A DNA stretch of 64,000 nucleotides from Pseudooceanicola nanhaiensis (lineage in GTDB: Bacteria; Pseudomonadota; Alphaproteobacteria; Rhodobacterales; Rhodobacteraceae). This document shows positions 25,030-34,247 of the stretch, one piece after another. Each line of letters opens with the position of its first letter. Position 1 is the stretch's first letter. The position numbers and the translations under genes are program-made. Under the pieces are notes generated by a model. It ran no database searches. It saw nothing but the letters and a program-made list of their open reading frames with translations, and had not been told where the DNA came from. The stretch spans positions 1 to 64,000 of the forward strand of contig NZ_JAIUZP010000017.1 in NCBI RefSeq assembly GCF_020171315.1. The letters are read 5' to 3'.

Positions 25030-26714
25030 GCTTGGGGCTCCATCAGGTCCGGCTGGTCTTCGGGACGGTGCGGTACCGGCACCGCGTTCAGCAGCGCCTG
25101 CGTGTATGGGTGCCGCTCGGGCGATCCGGCGTCGGCCACGTCGAAGGCATCCACCAGCGCGCCGCGCTGGAAGACGACGATGCGGTGGGCCAGCTGGCGG
25201 ATCAGGTTCAGGTCATGGGTGATGAAGATGCAGGCCGCTCCGGACCGCTTTTGCAGGTCCACCAGCAGGCGCGCGACCGCCGCCTGCACCGAAACGTCAA
25301 GCGCGGCGGTGATCTCGTCGCAGATCACCAGCCGGGGTTCGGCGGCAAAGGCGCGGGCAATCGCCACGCGCTGCTTCTCTCCACCGGACAGCTGGTGCGG
25401 ATAGCGGCTGGCATAGTCCGCCGGCAGCAGCACCATCTCCAGCAGTTCGCGCACCCGTTGGCGCACCTCGCCCGCGGGGCAGAGCTTGTAGAGTTTCAGC
25501 GGGCGCGAGAGGATGCCGCCGATGGTTTCACGCGGATTCAGGCTCGAATCCGGGTGCTGGAAGATGATCTGCACATCGCGGCGATACTTGCGGTCGAAGG
25601 CGTCGCGGGAGGCGAAGCTGCGCCCGACGAAGCGGATTTCGCCCTCGAAGGGGTTCAGCCCGGTTGCCGCCTTGGCGATGGTCGACTTGCCCGATCCGCT
25701 TTCGCCCACGATGCCCAGCAACTCGCCCGGACGGACGTCCAGCGTGATGTTGCGCGCCCCCCAGTGGGCGGCGGCACTCTTGTCCAGCAGGCGGGTCAGC
25801 CAGCCGGGGGCGTTGTATTGCACGCCCACGTCGCGCGCCTCGAAGAGCGGCGTGTCCTCGGTGGGGGCGGGCAGGGCCAGCCGGTCCTCGGGACGGGGCA
25901 GGGCGGCCAGCAGCTTGCGCGTGTAGGGATGTTCCGGCGCGCCGAAGACGGTTTCCAGATCGCCCTGTTCGACGATCTTGCCCTTGTGGATGACCGACAC
26001 CTTCGAGGCGATCCGCGCCACCAGCCCCAGATCGTGAGTGATGTAGAGCGCGGCCACCCCGGTCTCTTCCCGCAGGCGGATGAAGAGGTCGAGGATCTGG
26101 TTCGCCGTCAGGATGTCGAGCGCGGTGGTCGGCTCGTCAAAGATGATCAGTTCGGGATTGCAGGCGAATGCCGTGGCGATCACGACGCGCTGCTTTTCCC
26201 CGCCCGAGCATTCGTGCGGATAGCGCATCATCATCTCGGCGGGCTTGACGATGCCGGTGCGAGCCAGGGCGGCCTCGCCCTCGACCCAGGCTTCGGTCTT
26301 GGTCATGCCGCGGTGCCGGATCAGCACCTCGGTCAGCTGTTCCCCCAGCCGCATGGTCGGGTTCAGCGACGACGAGGGGTCCTGATAAACCATGGCGATG
26401 CGGCGGCCGCGCAGGGCCTCCAGCTCGGCCCGGCCCTTGCCGATCATGTCCTCGCCCGACAGCAGGATCGCCCCGCCGGTGTCGCGGGCGTTTTCGGCCA
26501 TGTAGCGGGTGATGGCCCAGGCGAGCGTCGACTTGCCCGAGCCGCTTTCGCCGACGAGGGCGTGGGTCTCGCCCCGCCAGATCATCAGCGACACGTCGTC
26601 GAGCGCGGTGGTGGTCCCGGCCTCGGTGTCATAGGCCATCGAGTAGTGGCGCACGTCAAGGACGGGGGCCTCGGACTGCGGTTTGCCCCGGTCGGTGCGG
26701 ATACGGCTGCCCAT
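25026..26714 (-). CDS. Fused double ABC ATPase of a family 5 (dipeptide-type) importer
   Basis: A 562-residue protein with two complete nucleotide-binding domains, equivalent to DppD plus DppF. Domain 1 (about 18-270) has GESGSGKSTLAW, ECSGGEKQRVVIA and LIIFDEPTTALD; domain 2 (about 300-550) has GESGSGKSTIAK, QLSGGEKQRVAIA and ICDEITAALD. In domain 2 the Walker B tail reads DEITAALD instead of DEPTSALD, a common variant. The usual C-terminal oligopeptide motif (EHPYTRKLLAALP) follows domain 1. It powers uptake with the two permeases; start ATG overlaps the permease stop by one base. Confidence 0.93.
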   Translation of the reverse strand: MGSRIRTDRGKPQSEAPVLDVRHYSMAYDTEAGTTTALDDVSLMIWRGETHALVGESGSGKSTLAWAITRYMAENARDTGGAILLSGEDMIGKGRAELEALRGRRIAMVYQDPSSSLNPTMRLGEQLTEVLIRHRGMTKTEAWVEGEAALARTGIVKPAEMMMRYPHECSGGEKQRVVIATAFACNPELIIFDEPTTALDILTANQILDLFIRLREETGVAALYITHDLGLVARIASKVSVIHKGKIVEQGDLETVFGAPEHPYTRKLLAALPRPEDRLALPAPTEDTPLFEARDVGVQYNAPGWLTRLLDKSAAAHWGARNITLDVRPGELLGIVGESGSGKSTIAKAATGLNPFEGEIRFVGRSFASRDAFDRKYRRDVQIIFQHPDSSLNPRETIGGILSRPLKLYKLCPAGEVRQRVRELLEMVLLPADYASRYPHQLSGGEKQRVAIARAFAAEPRLVICDEITAALDVSVQAAVARLLVDLQKRSGAACIFITHDLNLIRQLAHRIVVFQRGALVDAFDVADAGSPERHPYTQALLNAVPVPHRPEDQPDLMEPQA

Positions 26715-27532
26715 CAGTGGCCCCTCTTCGGATCGAAGGCGTCACGCAGGGCGTCGCCGAACAGGTTGAACCCCAGCGCGGTGATCGCGATGGCGAGGCC
26801 CGGCACGGCCACGCACCAGGGGTTGCGGAACATGAACTGCCGCGCCTCGGCGACCATCAGGCCCCATTCGGTCGAAGGCGGCTGCGCGCCGAGGCCGAGG
26901 AAGCCGAGCGTCGCGCCGATCATGATGGCAAAGCTGACGCGGATCGTCGCCTCGACGATGATCGGGCCGAGGGCGTTTGGCAGCACCTCGCGGCCCACGA
27001 TCCAGGCGCGGCTTTCGCCACGGGCCTGGGCGGCGAGGACGTATTCGCGGGTCCGGACGGACAGGACGGCGCTGCGGGCGATCCGGGCCATGCCGGGGGT
27101 GAAGGTGACGGCCACGGCCAGCATCGCCTGCGTGGTGCCGCCGCCCAAGAAGGTGACGATCAGCAGGGTGAAGAGCAGCTCGGGCATGGCCAGCATGCCA
27201 TCGAGGATGCGCATGATGATGCTGTCGGTGCGCCCGCCCGCGACACCGGCGATAACCCCGATGACGGAACCGACGCCGACACCGAGGATCGTGGCGCCGA
27301 GGCCGAAGGCCACGGTGGAGGGCGCGCCGCTGAGGATGCGCGAGAGAAGGTCACGGCCATATTGGTCGGTGCCCAGCCAATGCGCCATGGAGGGTCCCTG
27401 AAGACGGGCGCGGGCGTCGAAGGCCTGCGGGTCATAGGGCGCGATCCACGGGCCAAAGACGGTGGCGAACAGGACGATGGTCAGCAGGATCACCCCGATG
27501 ATCCCGGTGGGAGACTTCAAAATCTTACGCAT
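26714..27532 (-). CDS. ABC importer permease, DppC type
   Basis: A 272-residue inner-membrane permease with six predicted helices. The N-terminal GPWIAPYDPQAFDARARLQG and HWLGTDQYGRDLLSRILSGA are diagnostic for DppC/OppC proteins. The cytoplasmic EAA loop reads EYVLAAQARGESRAWIVGRE followed by LPNALGPIIV. It overlaps the DppB-type gene by eight bases and the ATPase gene by one. It forms the translocation pore with the DppB-type partner. Confidence 0.93.
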   Translation of the reverse strand: MRKILKSPTGIIGVILLTIVLFATVFGPWIAPYDPQAFDARARLQGPSMAHWLGTDQYGRDLLSRILSGAPSTVAFGLGATILGVGVGSVIGVIAGVAGGRTDSIIMRILDGMLAMPELLFTLLIVTFLGGGTTQAMLAVAVTFTPGMARIARSAVLSVRTREYVLAAQARGESRAWIVGREVLPNALGPIIVEATIRVSFAIMIGATLGFLGLGAQPPSTEWGLMVAEARQFMFRNPWCVAVPGLAIAITALGFNLFGDALRDAFDPKRGH

Positions 27533-28475
27533 AGCGCACCCGCGGATCGAGCTTGGCGATGATCAGGTCCGCAATCAGGTTGGTGATGGCATAGACCACC
27601 GCCAGCAGAAGGGTGACGGCCTGAATGACGGGCAGGTCGCGGTTTTGCAGCGCGTAGATCAGCAGCCGGCCGAGGCCGGGCCAAGCAAAAATCTCCTCCA
27701 CCACGATGATGCCGCCCAGCAGGTAGCCGATGTCGAGAGAGATCACCGCGACGGCCGGGGCCAGCGAGTTCGGCAGCGCGTGGCGGCGGATGACGCGGCC
27801 CTCGGGCACGCCCTTGAGGCGCGCGGCGCGGACGTAGTCGGAGGTCAGCACCTCGGACAGCTCGGAACGGACCTGCCGCGAGATATGCGCCATCAGGATC
27901 AGCCCCAGCGTTGCCGAGGGCAGGATGGCATGTTTGATGAAGCCACCGAAATCCTCCGCCGGGGCGACGAATCCGCCCGCGGGCAGCAGTTGGCGTACCG
28001 GATCGGCGAAGAAGACCAGCAGCAGCGTGGCGGTCACGAATTCAGGCAGCGCAGTGCCGACGTAGGAGATCAGGCCGATGCCAAGATCCCAGATCGTGCC
28101 CCGCTTCAGCGCCGCGAAGGTGCCAAGCGGGATCGCGATGACGGTGACGCCCACAAGGGCGATCGCCGCAAGGGCCATGGAGTTCCAGAAAGCCTCGCCC
28201 ACGATCTGGGCGACTGGCAATTGCAGCCTCAGGGAGGTGCCGAAATCGCCGTGCAGGACACCGCCGACCCAGTGCAGGTATTGCACGAGAACCGGCTGGT
28301 CGAGCCCGAGCTGGCGTTCCATCGCGGCGAGGTTCTCGGCAGAGGCGTTCTCTCCGAGGATCATCAGCGCGGCGTTGCCCGGCAGGATGGTGGTAATGGC
28401 GAAGACGGCAACACTGACGATGCAAAGCACCGCCAGCACTGCGCCGAGTCGTCTGAGGAAGTAGGCGAGACTCAC
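27525..28475 (-). CDS. ABC importer permease, DppB type
   Basis: A 316-residue inner-membrane permease. The N-terminus MSLAYFLRRLGAVLAVLCIV and the periplasmic region with ERQLGLDQPVLVQYLHWVGG, LHGDFGTSLR are typical of DppB/OppB. The EAA loop is DYVRAARLKGVPEGRVIRRH followed by ALPNSLAP. It starts 10 bases after the solute-binding protein gene ends, inside the seven-gene minus-strand operon. Confidence 0.93.
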   Translation of the reverse strand: MSLAYFLRRLGAVLAVLCIVSVAVFAITTILPGNAALMILGENASAENLAAMERQLGLDQPVLVQYLHWVGGVLHGDFGTSLRLQLPVAQIVGEAFWNSMALAAIALVGVTVIAIPLGTFAALKRGTIWDLGIGLISYVGTALPEFVTATLLLVFFADPVRQLLPAGGFVAPAEDFGGFIKHAILPSATLGLILMAHISRQVRSELSEVLTSDYVRAARLKGVPEGRVIRRHALPNSLAPAVAVISLDIGYLLGGIIVVEEIFAWPGLGRLLIYALQNRDLPVIQAVTLLLAVVYAITNLIADLIIAKLDPRVRYA

Positions 28476-28485
28476 TGGTGTTTCC

Positions 28486-30027
28486 TCAGGCCTTGTTCAT
28501 CCAGACATCCTCGATGAAGAAGAACCGCGAGATCGGCGCGATGTGCCAATCGACGGTGGTCTCCCGCGAGGCGGTCAGCACGTCTTCGTAGAAGGGAACG
28601 ATGTAGGGGCTTTCGTCCAGTTCCAGCGCCTGCGCCTTGGCATAGATCTCGGCCCGCTTCTCGGGATCGACGGTCGAACGGCCCTCGGCGACCAGCGCGT
28701 CGAACTCTGCGTTCTTCCACTCGGTGTCCTGATAGGAGGCGTCCGAGGTCAGCAGCAGGTTGTAGGTCGCGTCGATGGTGGGCTGCATGCCCCAGTAGCC
28801 GATGTAGAAATCGCCCTTCATCCATTCCTCGGCGAGGTAGGTGTCGTGCGGCATCGTCTTGATCTCGACGTCAAAGCCCGCGGCGCCGGCGGTCTGCTGG
28901 ATCGCGATCGCGGTCTGGGCGCGGATCGCCGGACGGTCGGAGGCGACGAGGGTCACCTTCAGGCCATCGGGGTAGCCGGCCTCGGCCAGCAGGGCGCGGG
29001 CGGCCTCGGGATCATAGGGGATCACGGGCTTGTCGGTGGCATATTCCAGCTCGGGCGCGACGATCGAGTCGTAGGCCGGACGGCCGAGGCCTTCGAGGAT
29101 GACATCGACGAGCAGTTCGCGGTCCACGGCCATGCCGAAGGCCTTGCGGACGCGGACGTCGTTCCACGGTTCCTGATCCTGACGCATGACGACGCAGACA
29201 TAGCGGCCCGAGCCGACCTGCTGCGCATCGACACCCGCGCTGTCCGAGATGCGCTGGAAATCTGCCTGCTGCACGGTCAGCATCACGTCGGTCGCGCCGG
29301 ACAGGAAGTTGGCGGTTTCGGCGGCGAGGTCGGGGAAGAGCATCATCTCCACCGCGTCCAGATAGGGCTGGCCGGGCTTGTAGTAGTTCTCGTTTTTCAC
29401 GAGGCGGACCATGCGGGCGCTGTCATAGGTTTCCAGCTTGAACGGGCCGGTGCCGTTCGCGGTGGTGTCCAGCTTGGTCAGGTCGCCATCGAGCGCCGCG
29501 CGCGAGACGATGCGGGCGTTTGCATGGGCGGTGGAGTAGGGCAGGTCGGCGAAGGGTGCGCTGAGGGTGAATTTAACCGTCAGGTCATCCACGGCCTCGA
29601 CTTTCTCGACCATCTTCAGGACCGAACGGGCGGCCGAGGGGATGTCGGGGTTCAGGATCGCCTCGTAGGTGGCGACCACGTCATCGGCGGTGAAGGGCGT
29701 GCCGTCGTGGAAGGTGACGCCTTCGCGCAGGATGAACGTGAATTCGGTTGCGTCGTCGTTCGCGCTCCACTCGGTGGCGAGATCGGGGTGCGGCTGGTTG
29801 TCCAGACCCGTGCGGGTCAGGCCGGAATAGAGCATGTCGATGCAGGGGTATTCCGCCGGGCCCGACAGGCTGAGGACGTTCAGCGTGGCAATCCGGGTCG
29901 AGTGGCTGATCTTCAGCGTGCCGCCCGAGACGGGCGTGGCCCCTTGGGCAAAGCTCATGCCGGGCAGGGCGGTGCTGGCCGCGAGTCCCATCAGGACGTG
30001 ACGGCGGGAGAGGGTGAAGTGGCTCAT
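28486..30027 (-). CDS. Family 5 extracellular solute-binding protein
   Basis: A 513-residue periplasmic binding protein of the DppA/OppA class. The N-terminus MSHFTLSRRHVLMGLAASTA has a twin-arginine motif, so Tat export is likely. Core motifs include LATEWSANDDATEFTFILRE and GVTFHDGTPFTADDVVATYE, then NGTGPFKLETYDSARMVRLV, all typical of family 5. It decides the substrate of the importer: family 5 proteins carry peptides but also opines, nickel, glutathione and other small amides. It follows the M24 homologue B by 62 bases and precedes the permease genes. Confidence 0.93.
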   Translation of the reverse strand: MSHFTLSRRHVLMGLAASTALPGMSFAQGATPVSGGTLKISHSTRIATLNVLSLSGPAEYPCIDMLYSGLTRTGLDNQPHPDLATEWSANDDATEFTFILREGVTFHDGTPFTADDVVATYEAILNPDIPSAARSVLKMVEKVEAVDDLTVKFTLSAPFADLPYSTAHANARIVSRAALDGDLTKLDTTANGTGPFKLETYDSARMVRLVKNENYYKPGQPYLDAVEMMLFPDLAAETANFLSGATDVMLTVQQADFQRISDSAGVDAQQVGSGRYVCVVMRQDQEPWNDVRVRKAFGMAVDRELLVDVILEGLGRPAYDSIVAPELEYATDKPVIPYDPEAARALLAEAGYPDGLKVTLVASDRPAIRAQTAIAIQQTAGAAGFDVEIKTMPHDTYLAEEWMKGDFYIGYWGMQPTIDATYNLLLTSDASYQDTEWKNAEFDALVAEGRSTVDPEKRAEIYAKAQALELDESPYIVPFYEDVLTASRETTVDWHIAPISRFFFIEDVWMNKA

Positions 30028-30089
30028 GGTGGTCTCCGTGCTGGTGTGCCCTCGCGGGCGCTTTTGTTGTTAGAGAGGGGTCTTCGGGA

Positions 30090-31268
30090 TCACGTGATGA
30101 CGGTGAGGTCGTCCGGCAGGCCGGTCAGGACCTCCGGCGCGCCCTCGGTGACGAGCAGAGTGTGCCCGACGCCCATGGCGAGGCCGGTGTCCCCGTCGCC
30201 GTTCATCACGTGGTAGAAGAGGGTCATGCCCGGCTCGCAGCGCATGGCGGCGCCCGGGTAGATCATCGGCGGCACGTCCATCGAGGTGGGCGCATAGGAG
30301 ATGCCCACCGAATAGCCCGTGGCGCCATAGCGCGCGCGGCCATAGCCCGCGGCATCGAGGCCATTGGCATAGGCATCGAAAATCTCGCCCAGCGTGGTGC
30401 CGGGGCGGGCGAGGTCGGTCATCTTGGTCAGCACCTCGCGGCCCACGTCGTACATGTGGCGCTGCTTGTCAGGGACTTGGCCGAAGAGGATCGTCCACTC
30501 GGTCTTCACGTTGTAGTGGCGGTAGGCCACCGGGTACTCGACGAGGATCTGGTCCTGCGCCTCCAGCTTGCGGGGCTTGGTGACGCCCCGGCCAAAGACC
30601 GCGCGTTCGCCCGAGTTGAAGAGCGGCGCGTTCGGCGGCATGTCCGCCCCGTCGCCGAGGATCGAGGCGAGGTAGGCCGCCTTCAGGTCGCTGTCGAGCA
30701 GGCCGGGGCGCGCCGTTTCGATCACCGCATCGAGGGCGCGGTCGCAGATCTGACCCGCGGTGCGCATGATCTCGATCTCGGCGGGGCTCTTCACCAGCCT
30801 CAGGAAGCGCAGCATCTGTTCGTCATGTTCCAGCCGGCACCAGTCGCCGAAGGTCTGCTGGCAGCGCCAGAGGTTCCAGCCCGTCAGCCCGTGGGTGTTG
30901 AGCTCGATCAGCACGCGGCCGCCCTGCAGCCCCAGCTCGCCCAGAATGTCCTTCAGGTCGGCGGCGGGATTGGCGTCGTCCGCGTCCTGCCAGATGCGGA
31001 TGTCCTCGATGGTCGAGGTCATCTTGGCCTGCAGCAGGTCGGGCCGCCGGGTCAGCAGGGTGATGGGCCGGTCATCGGCCGTCACAACCGCGCACTGGAA
31101 AAAGACAAAGCCGCCCGAATCATAGCCGGTGAGCCAGAACAGGCTCTCCTGACTGAAGACGAGCATCGCATCTGCCCCCCGCTCGCGCAGCTTGGCGCGC
31201 AGCCTGTCTTGCCGGGCAAGCAGGTCTGTCTTGGGGAAGGGCAGCATGGATTGGGGCGTCACGGACAC
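30090..31268 (-). CDS. Metal-ligand-deficient M24 homologue B (creatinase/DoeA-like)
   Basis: A 392-residue relative of homologue A. The N-domain has LVFSQESLFWLTGYDSGGFV; the C-domain has FNSGERAVFGRGVTKPRKLE, QILVEYPVAYRHYNVKTEWT in place of the Asp strand, GYSVGISYAPTSMDVPPMIY in place of the GHG His site, and GVGHTLLV (His) where the last Glu should be. It is therefore expected to be metal-free like creatinase. I chose GTG 31268, eight bases after AAGGAG; the open frame extends to 31436 but that part covers the promoter. First gene of the minus-strand operon, divergent from the GntR gene. Confidence 0.87.
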   Translation of the reverse strand: MSVTPQSMLPFPKTDLLARQDRLRAKLRERGADAMLVFSQESLFWLTGYDSGGFVFFQCAVVTADDRPITLLTRRPDLLQAKMTSTIEDIRIWQDADDANPAADLKDILGELGLQGGRVLIELNTHGLTGWNLWRCQQTFGDWCRLEHDEQMLRFLRLVKSPAEIEIMRTAGQICDRALDAVIETARPGLLDSDLKAAYLASILGDGADMPPNAPLFNSGERAVFGRGVTKPRKLEAQDQILVEYPVAYRHYNVKTEWTILFGQVPDKQRHMYDVGREVLTKMTDLARPGTTLGEIFDAYANGLDAAGYGRARYGATGYSVGISYAPTSMDVPPMIYPGAAMRCEPGMTLFYHVMNGDGDTGLAMGVGHTLLVTEGAPEVLTGLPDDLTVIT

Positions 31269-31334
31269 GGGGCAGGCTCCTTCAGGCGCTTTGGCCTTCA
31301 CCTCGGAAAGTCTTTGCACTGACGTTATGCGCTC

Positions 31335-31342
31335 GGTATACC
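31335..31342. promoter_or_regulatory. Candidate GntR operator 1 (GGTATACC)
   Basis: The 8-base palindrome GGTATACC lies within TCGGTATACCAG between the divergent M24 B and gntR genes. Read leftward, it sits between a -35-like TTGACC and a -10-like CATAAC about 16 bases apart, a position that would block transcription of the transport operon. The 11-base match TCGGTATACCA recurs at the second promoter of the locus. Confidence 0.65.
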
Positions 31343-31450
31343 AGTGGTCAACCGACGGAATACATTTCGAAGACCGAGATCGCGCAACTTGCCCGATATG
31401 GGGCATTTCGGGCAGAAGGCTGCAACGCGCGCACAATCGGAGACCGCCTG

Positions 31451-32101
31451 ATGCTGACCACGCCCGACAAACGACTCGCCCTGCAGGCCTATGACCGGCT
31501 GCTCGAACTGATTCAGAGCGGCGAGTTGAAACCCGGCGACGTCATCAACGAGCGTCGCATGGCCGAGGTGCTGGACATGTCGCGGACGCCCGTGCGCGAT
31601 GCGCTCCTCATGCTGGAAGGCGAGGGGCTGCTGATCCGCTACGGCCGGGCGCTGCAGGTCAAGCAGATGCGGATCGAAGACTTCATGGACACGCTCCAGA
31701 TCCGGATGCTGTTGGAGCCCGCGACCGCGCGCATGGCGGCGGGCAATATGGCGGCGGAAGAGATCGCGGCGCTGCGCGCGGATCTGGAACAGGTTCTGGC
31801 CTCCGAAGTGGACGGCCGCGCGGACCGGTCCCTCGTGCGCGGGATCGACGAGCGGCTGCACGGCGGGATCGCCGACGCGGCGGGGAACCCTCAGCTGGGC
31901 CAGCTGATCCGCACGCTGCGGCGCCAGACCCAGATGTTCGACCTGCGCGCCGTCCCCGAACGGCTGACGGACACCTGCCGCGAACACGGTGACATCCTCG
32001 ACGCCATCGCGCGTGGCGACGGCGAGGCGGCGGCGGTCGAGATGAGCGCCCATCTTCAGGGCGTCCGAGACAGTATTATCAAGAGATTGAGCAAAGCATG
32101 A
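31451..32101 (+). CDS. GntR-family regulator, FadR/FCD subfamily
   Basis: A 216-residue regulator. The winged helix (about 5-75) contains LLELIQSGELKPGDVINERR and MAEVLDMSRTPVRDALLMLE, followed by the FCD effector domain (about 78-210). The FCD metal-binding pattern is visible: IDERLHGGIADAAGNP (Asp and His), EHGDILDAIARGD and EMSAHLQGVRDSI. Such regulators usually release DNA when a carboxylate-type effector binds. It overlaps the amidohydrolase gene by four bases and is divergent from the transport operon. The GGTATACC sites at 31335 and 33501 are its likely operators. Confidence 0.92.
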   Translation: MLTTPDKRLALQAYDRLLELIQSGELKPGDVINERRMAEVLDMSRTPVRDALLMLEGEGLLIRYGRALQVKQMRIEDFMDTLQIRMLLEPATARMAAGNMAAEEIAALRADLEQVLASEVDGRADRSLVRGIDERLHGGIADAAGNPQLGQLIRTLRRQTQMFDLRAVPERLTDTCREHGDILDAIARGDGEAAAVEMSAHLQGVRDSIIKRLSKA

Positions 32102-33399
32102 CAGTGACTGCCGCACCGGCGCAGCTTTCCCCGACCCAGACGGCCATCGTACCGGACATCGCCCTCGCCGCGCGGCTCTTTGACGAGTTGCGCGCCCGCA
32201 CCGGCGGAACGAACGGCATCAACCGGGTGTCCTACGGGCTGGGGGAGCAGATCGCCCATGACATGGTGCGGCGCGAGGCGCTGAAGCTCGGCATGCGGGC
32301 CGAGATGGACGCGGCCTGCAATCTCTACCTGACCATGGAGGGCGCGGGCGACGGCCCCGCAATCATGATCGGCTCGCACCTCGATTCGGTGCCGTCGGGC
32401 GGAAACTTTGACGGGGCAGCTGGCGTGCTGGCTGGCCTTGCCGTGGCGGCGGGCTTCCACGCGGCGGGTCGCAAACCCCCGGTGGATCTGGTCATCATGG
32501 CGGTCCGGGCCGAGGAAAGCACGTGGTTCGGCGCGTCCTATATCGGCAGCCGCGCGGCCTTCGGCAAGCTGACGGGCAAGGAGCTGGACGAGGTGCGTCG
32601 CGCCGGGGACGGCATCGCACTGGGCGTTGCGATCGACGCGGCGGGCGGCGACAGTCAGACGCTCAAGGCGGGCACGCCTCATCTGGACGCCAAGCGCATC
32701 GGTCTCTTCCTTGAGCCGCATATCGAACAGGGCCCGGTCCTCGTGGCCGAAGACCTGCCCATCGGCATCGTGACAGGGATTCGCGGCAGCTTCCGCCATC
32801 GCCATGCCTCCTGCCGGGGGGAATATGCCCATTCCGGCGCCACCCCGAAGCGCGTGCGGCAGGATGCGGTGCTGGCGACCAGCCAGCTGATCGTCGCCAT
32901 GGACGAGGCCTGGCAGCGGCTGGAGGCCGAGGGCCGCGATCTGGCCGTCACCTTCGGGCAGAACGCCACCGTCGCGGGCGAGGCTGCCTTTTCCAAGGTC
33001 GCCGGACGCACCGATTTCGCCCTCGACACCCGCAGCGCCGAGCCCGAAACGCTGGACCTGATGCGGGGTGAGCTGAAGCGCATCGTGCAGGGCATCGAAC
33101 AGCGGCAGGGCGTGCGCTTTGAGCTGGGCGCCGAAACCGGCAGCACGCCCGCCCGGATGGATGAGGCCGTCATCACTCGGCTGGAAACCATTGCCGAGGC
33201 CAAGGGCATTCCCGCCAAGGTCATGGCCTGCGGCGCCGGGCACGATGCCGCGGTCTTTGCCGCGCAGGGCGTGCCCACGGCGATGGTTTTCATCCGCAAC
33301 CGCAACGGCTCGCACAATCCGCATGAGGCGATGGAGATCGCAGACTTCGCCGCCGCAGCGCAGGTGATCGCCGGGCTCTGCGAAAGCTGGTCCGCCTGA
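32098..33399 (+). CDS. Zn-dependent amidohydrolase, allantoate/N-carbamoyl-L-amino acid hydrolase family
   Basis: A 433-residue M20-type hydrolase of the HyuC/AllC/beta-ureidopropionase group. The two-metal site is complete: IGSHLDSVPSGGNFDGAAGV (about 92-111), RAEESTWFGASYIGS, EPHIEQGPVL and NGSHNPHEAMEI near the C-terminus. This group cleaves ureido or amide groups from linear compounds such as allantoate, N-carbamoyl amino acids or N-formyl/N-acyl amino acids. It is translationally coupled to the GntR gene. Within this locus it is the only hydrolase with an intact classical metal centre, so it may perform the final amide cleavage. Confidence 0.92.
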   Translation: MTVTAAPAQLSPTQTAIVPDIALAARLFDELRARTGGTNGINRVSYGLGEQIAHDMVRREALKLGMRAEMDAACNLYLTMEGAGDGPAIMIGSHLDSVPSGGNFDGAAGVLAGLAVAAGFHAAGRKPPVDLVIMAVRAEESTWFGASYIGSRAAFGKLTGKELDEVRRAGDGIALGVAIDAAGGDSQTLKAGTPHLDAKRIGLFLEPHIEQGPVLVAEDLPIGIVTGIRGSFRHRHASCRGEYAHSGATPKRVRQDAVLATSQLIVAMDEAWQRLEAEGRDLAVTFGQNATVAGEAAFSKVAGRTDFALDTRSAEPETLDLMRGELKRIVQGIEQRQGVRFELGAETGSTPARMDEAVITRLETIAEAKGIPAKVMACGAGHDAAVFAAQGVPTAMVFIRNRNGSHNPHEAMEIADFAAAAQVIAGLCESWSA

Positions 33400-33500
33400 C
33401 GGCGCGCACCCGTCCCTGATCGAAAATCAAGCAACGCCGCCCTTGCCCCAGCGTGGCAGGGGCCCCGCGACCGGTTTCGGTTGCCGACCGGAATTCCCTT

Positions 33501-33508
33501 GGTATACC
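33501..33508. promoter_or_regulatory. Candidate GntR operator 2 (GGTATACC)
   Basis: The second GGTATACC palindrome, read on the minus strand as TTCGGTATACCAAG, lies 31 bases before the amidotransferase start. TATACC (33503-33508) would be the -10 of a promoter with -35 TTGCCG (33481-33486), spacing 16, so the operator overlaps the -10. It shares 11 bases with operator 1. Confidence 0.65.
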
Positions 33509-33539
33509 GAATTTGACGCCTGAATCGAGAGGACCCGAC

Positions 33540-34244
33540 ATGGCCAAGAAACGCCTGCTTTACCTGGGCAATGGACGCTCGCTGCAATCCGTGGCGAAGC
33601 TCGACGACCGCTTCGAGAGCTGGGGCCTCGCCGTGGATCGCTACTGGGCCTACAACGGCGAATTTCCCGCCGCGCTCGACGGCTATGACGGCATCTTCCT
33701 CTCCGGCAGCCCGCACGGCGCCTACGAGGAGATCGACTGGATCGATCGCGAACACGACCTGATCCGCGATGCCGCCGAGAAGGACATCCCGCAGCTTGGT
33801 ATCTGCTTCGGCAGCCAGATCCTCGCCTCGGCGCTCTGCGGCAAGGACCAGGTCTTCCGCCGCGATTTCTGCGAGGTCGGCTACAAGGACCTGACCGTGC
33901 ATCCCGCGGCCAAGGACGATCCGCTGGCCGCCGACTGGCGCGAGACCGTGAACATGTTCGTCTGGCACAACGACGAGGTCCGGCACGGGCATGAGGACAT
34001 GGTGATCCTCGCCAGTTCCGATCTCTGCCCGAACCAGGTCTGGCGCCACCGCACCGCCCCCGCCTGGGGCATCCAGGGCCACCCCGAAGTCACGCAGGCG
34101 CAGGCGCCCGAGTGGTTCGAGGGCAACCGCGCCCGCATGGTGCAGGACGGCGGCGACGTCGACGATTTCATCGCCTCCGCCCATGATGCGGCCGAGGCCA
34201 AGACAATGATCACGCGGTTCGTCGAACTGGTGGAACGGGGCTGA
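33540..34244 (+). CDS. Class I glutamine amidotransferase-like hydrolase
   Basis: A 234-residue single-domain GATase1 protein. The catalytic Cys is in LGICFGSQILASALCG (about residue 85), and the His-Glu pair is in WGIQGHPEVTQAQ near residue 180. HNDEV is also typical. Free-standing members of this family include gamma-glutamyl hydrolases of catabolic pathways (PuuD-like and GMP synthase-like forms). GAGAGGA lies upstream of ATG 33540. It has its own promoter with the shared operator and is followed after three bases by the third M24 homologue. Removal of a gamma-glutamyl or amide group from an intermediate is the inferred role. Confidence 0.88.
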   Translation: MAKKRLLYLGNGRSLQSVAKLDDRFESWGLAVDRYWAYNGEFPAALDGYDGIFLSGSPHGAYEEIDWIDREHDLIRDAAEKDIPQLGICFGSQILASALCGKDQVFRRDFCEVGYKDLTVHPAAKDDPLAADWRETVNMFVWHNDEVRHGHEDMVILASSDLCPNQVWRHRTAPAWGIQGHPEVTQAQAPEWFEGNRARMVQDGGDVDDFIASAHDAAEAKTMITRFVELVERG

Positions 34245-34247
34245 GAC

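Noticed and set aside
25032-27401. A plus-strand open frame of about 790 codons
   Set aside because: Shadow of the fused ABC ATPase and DppC-type permease.
31269-31436. Longer N-terminus for M24 homologue B
   Set aside because: It would cover the divergent promoter and the GGTATACC site; the GTG at 31268 follows AAGGAG at the right distance.
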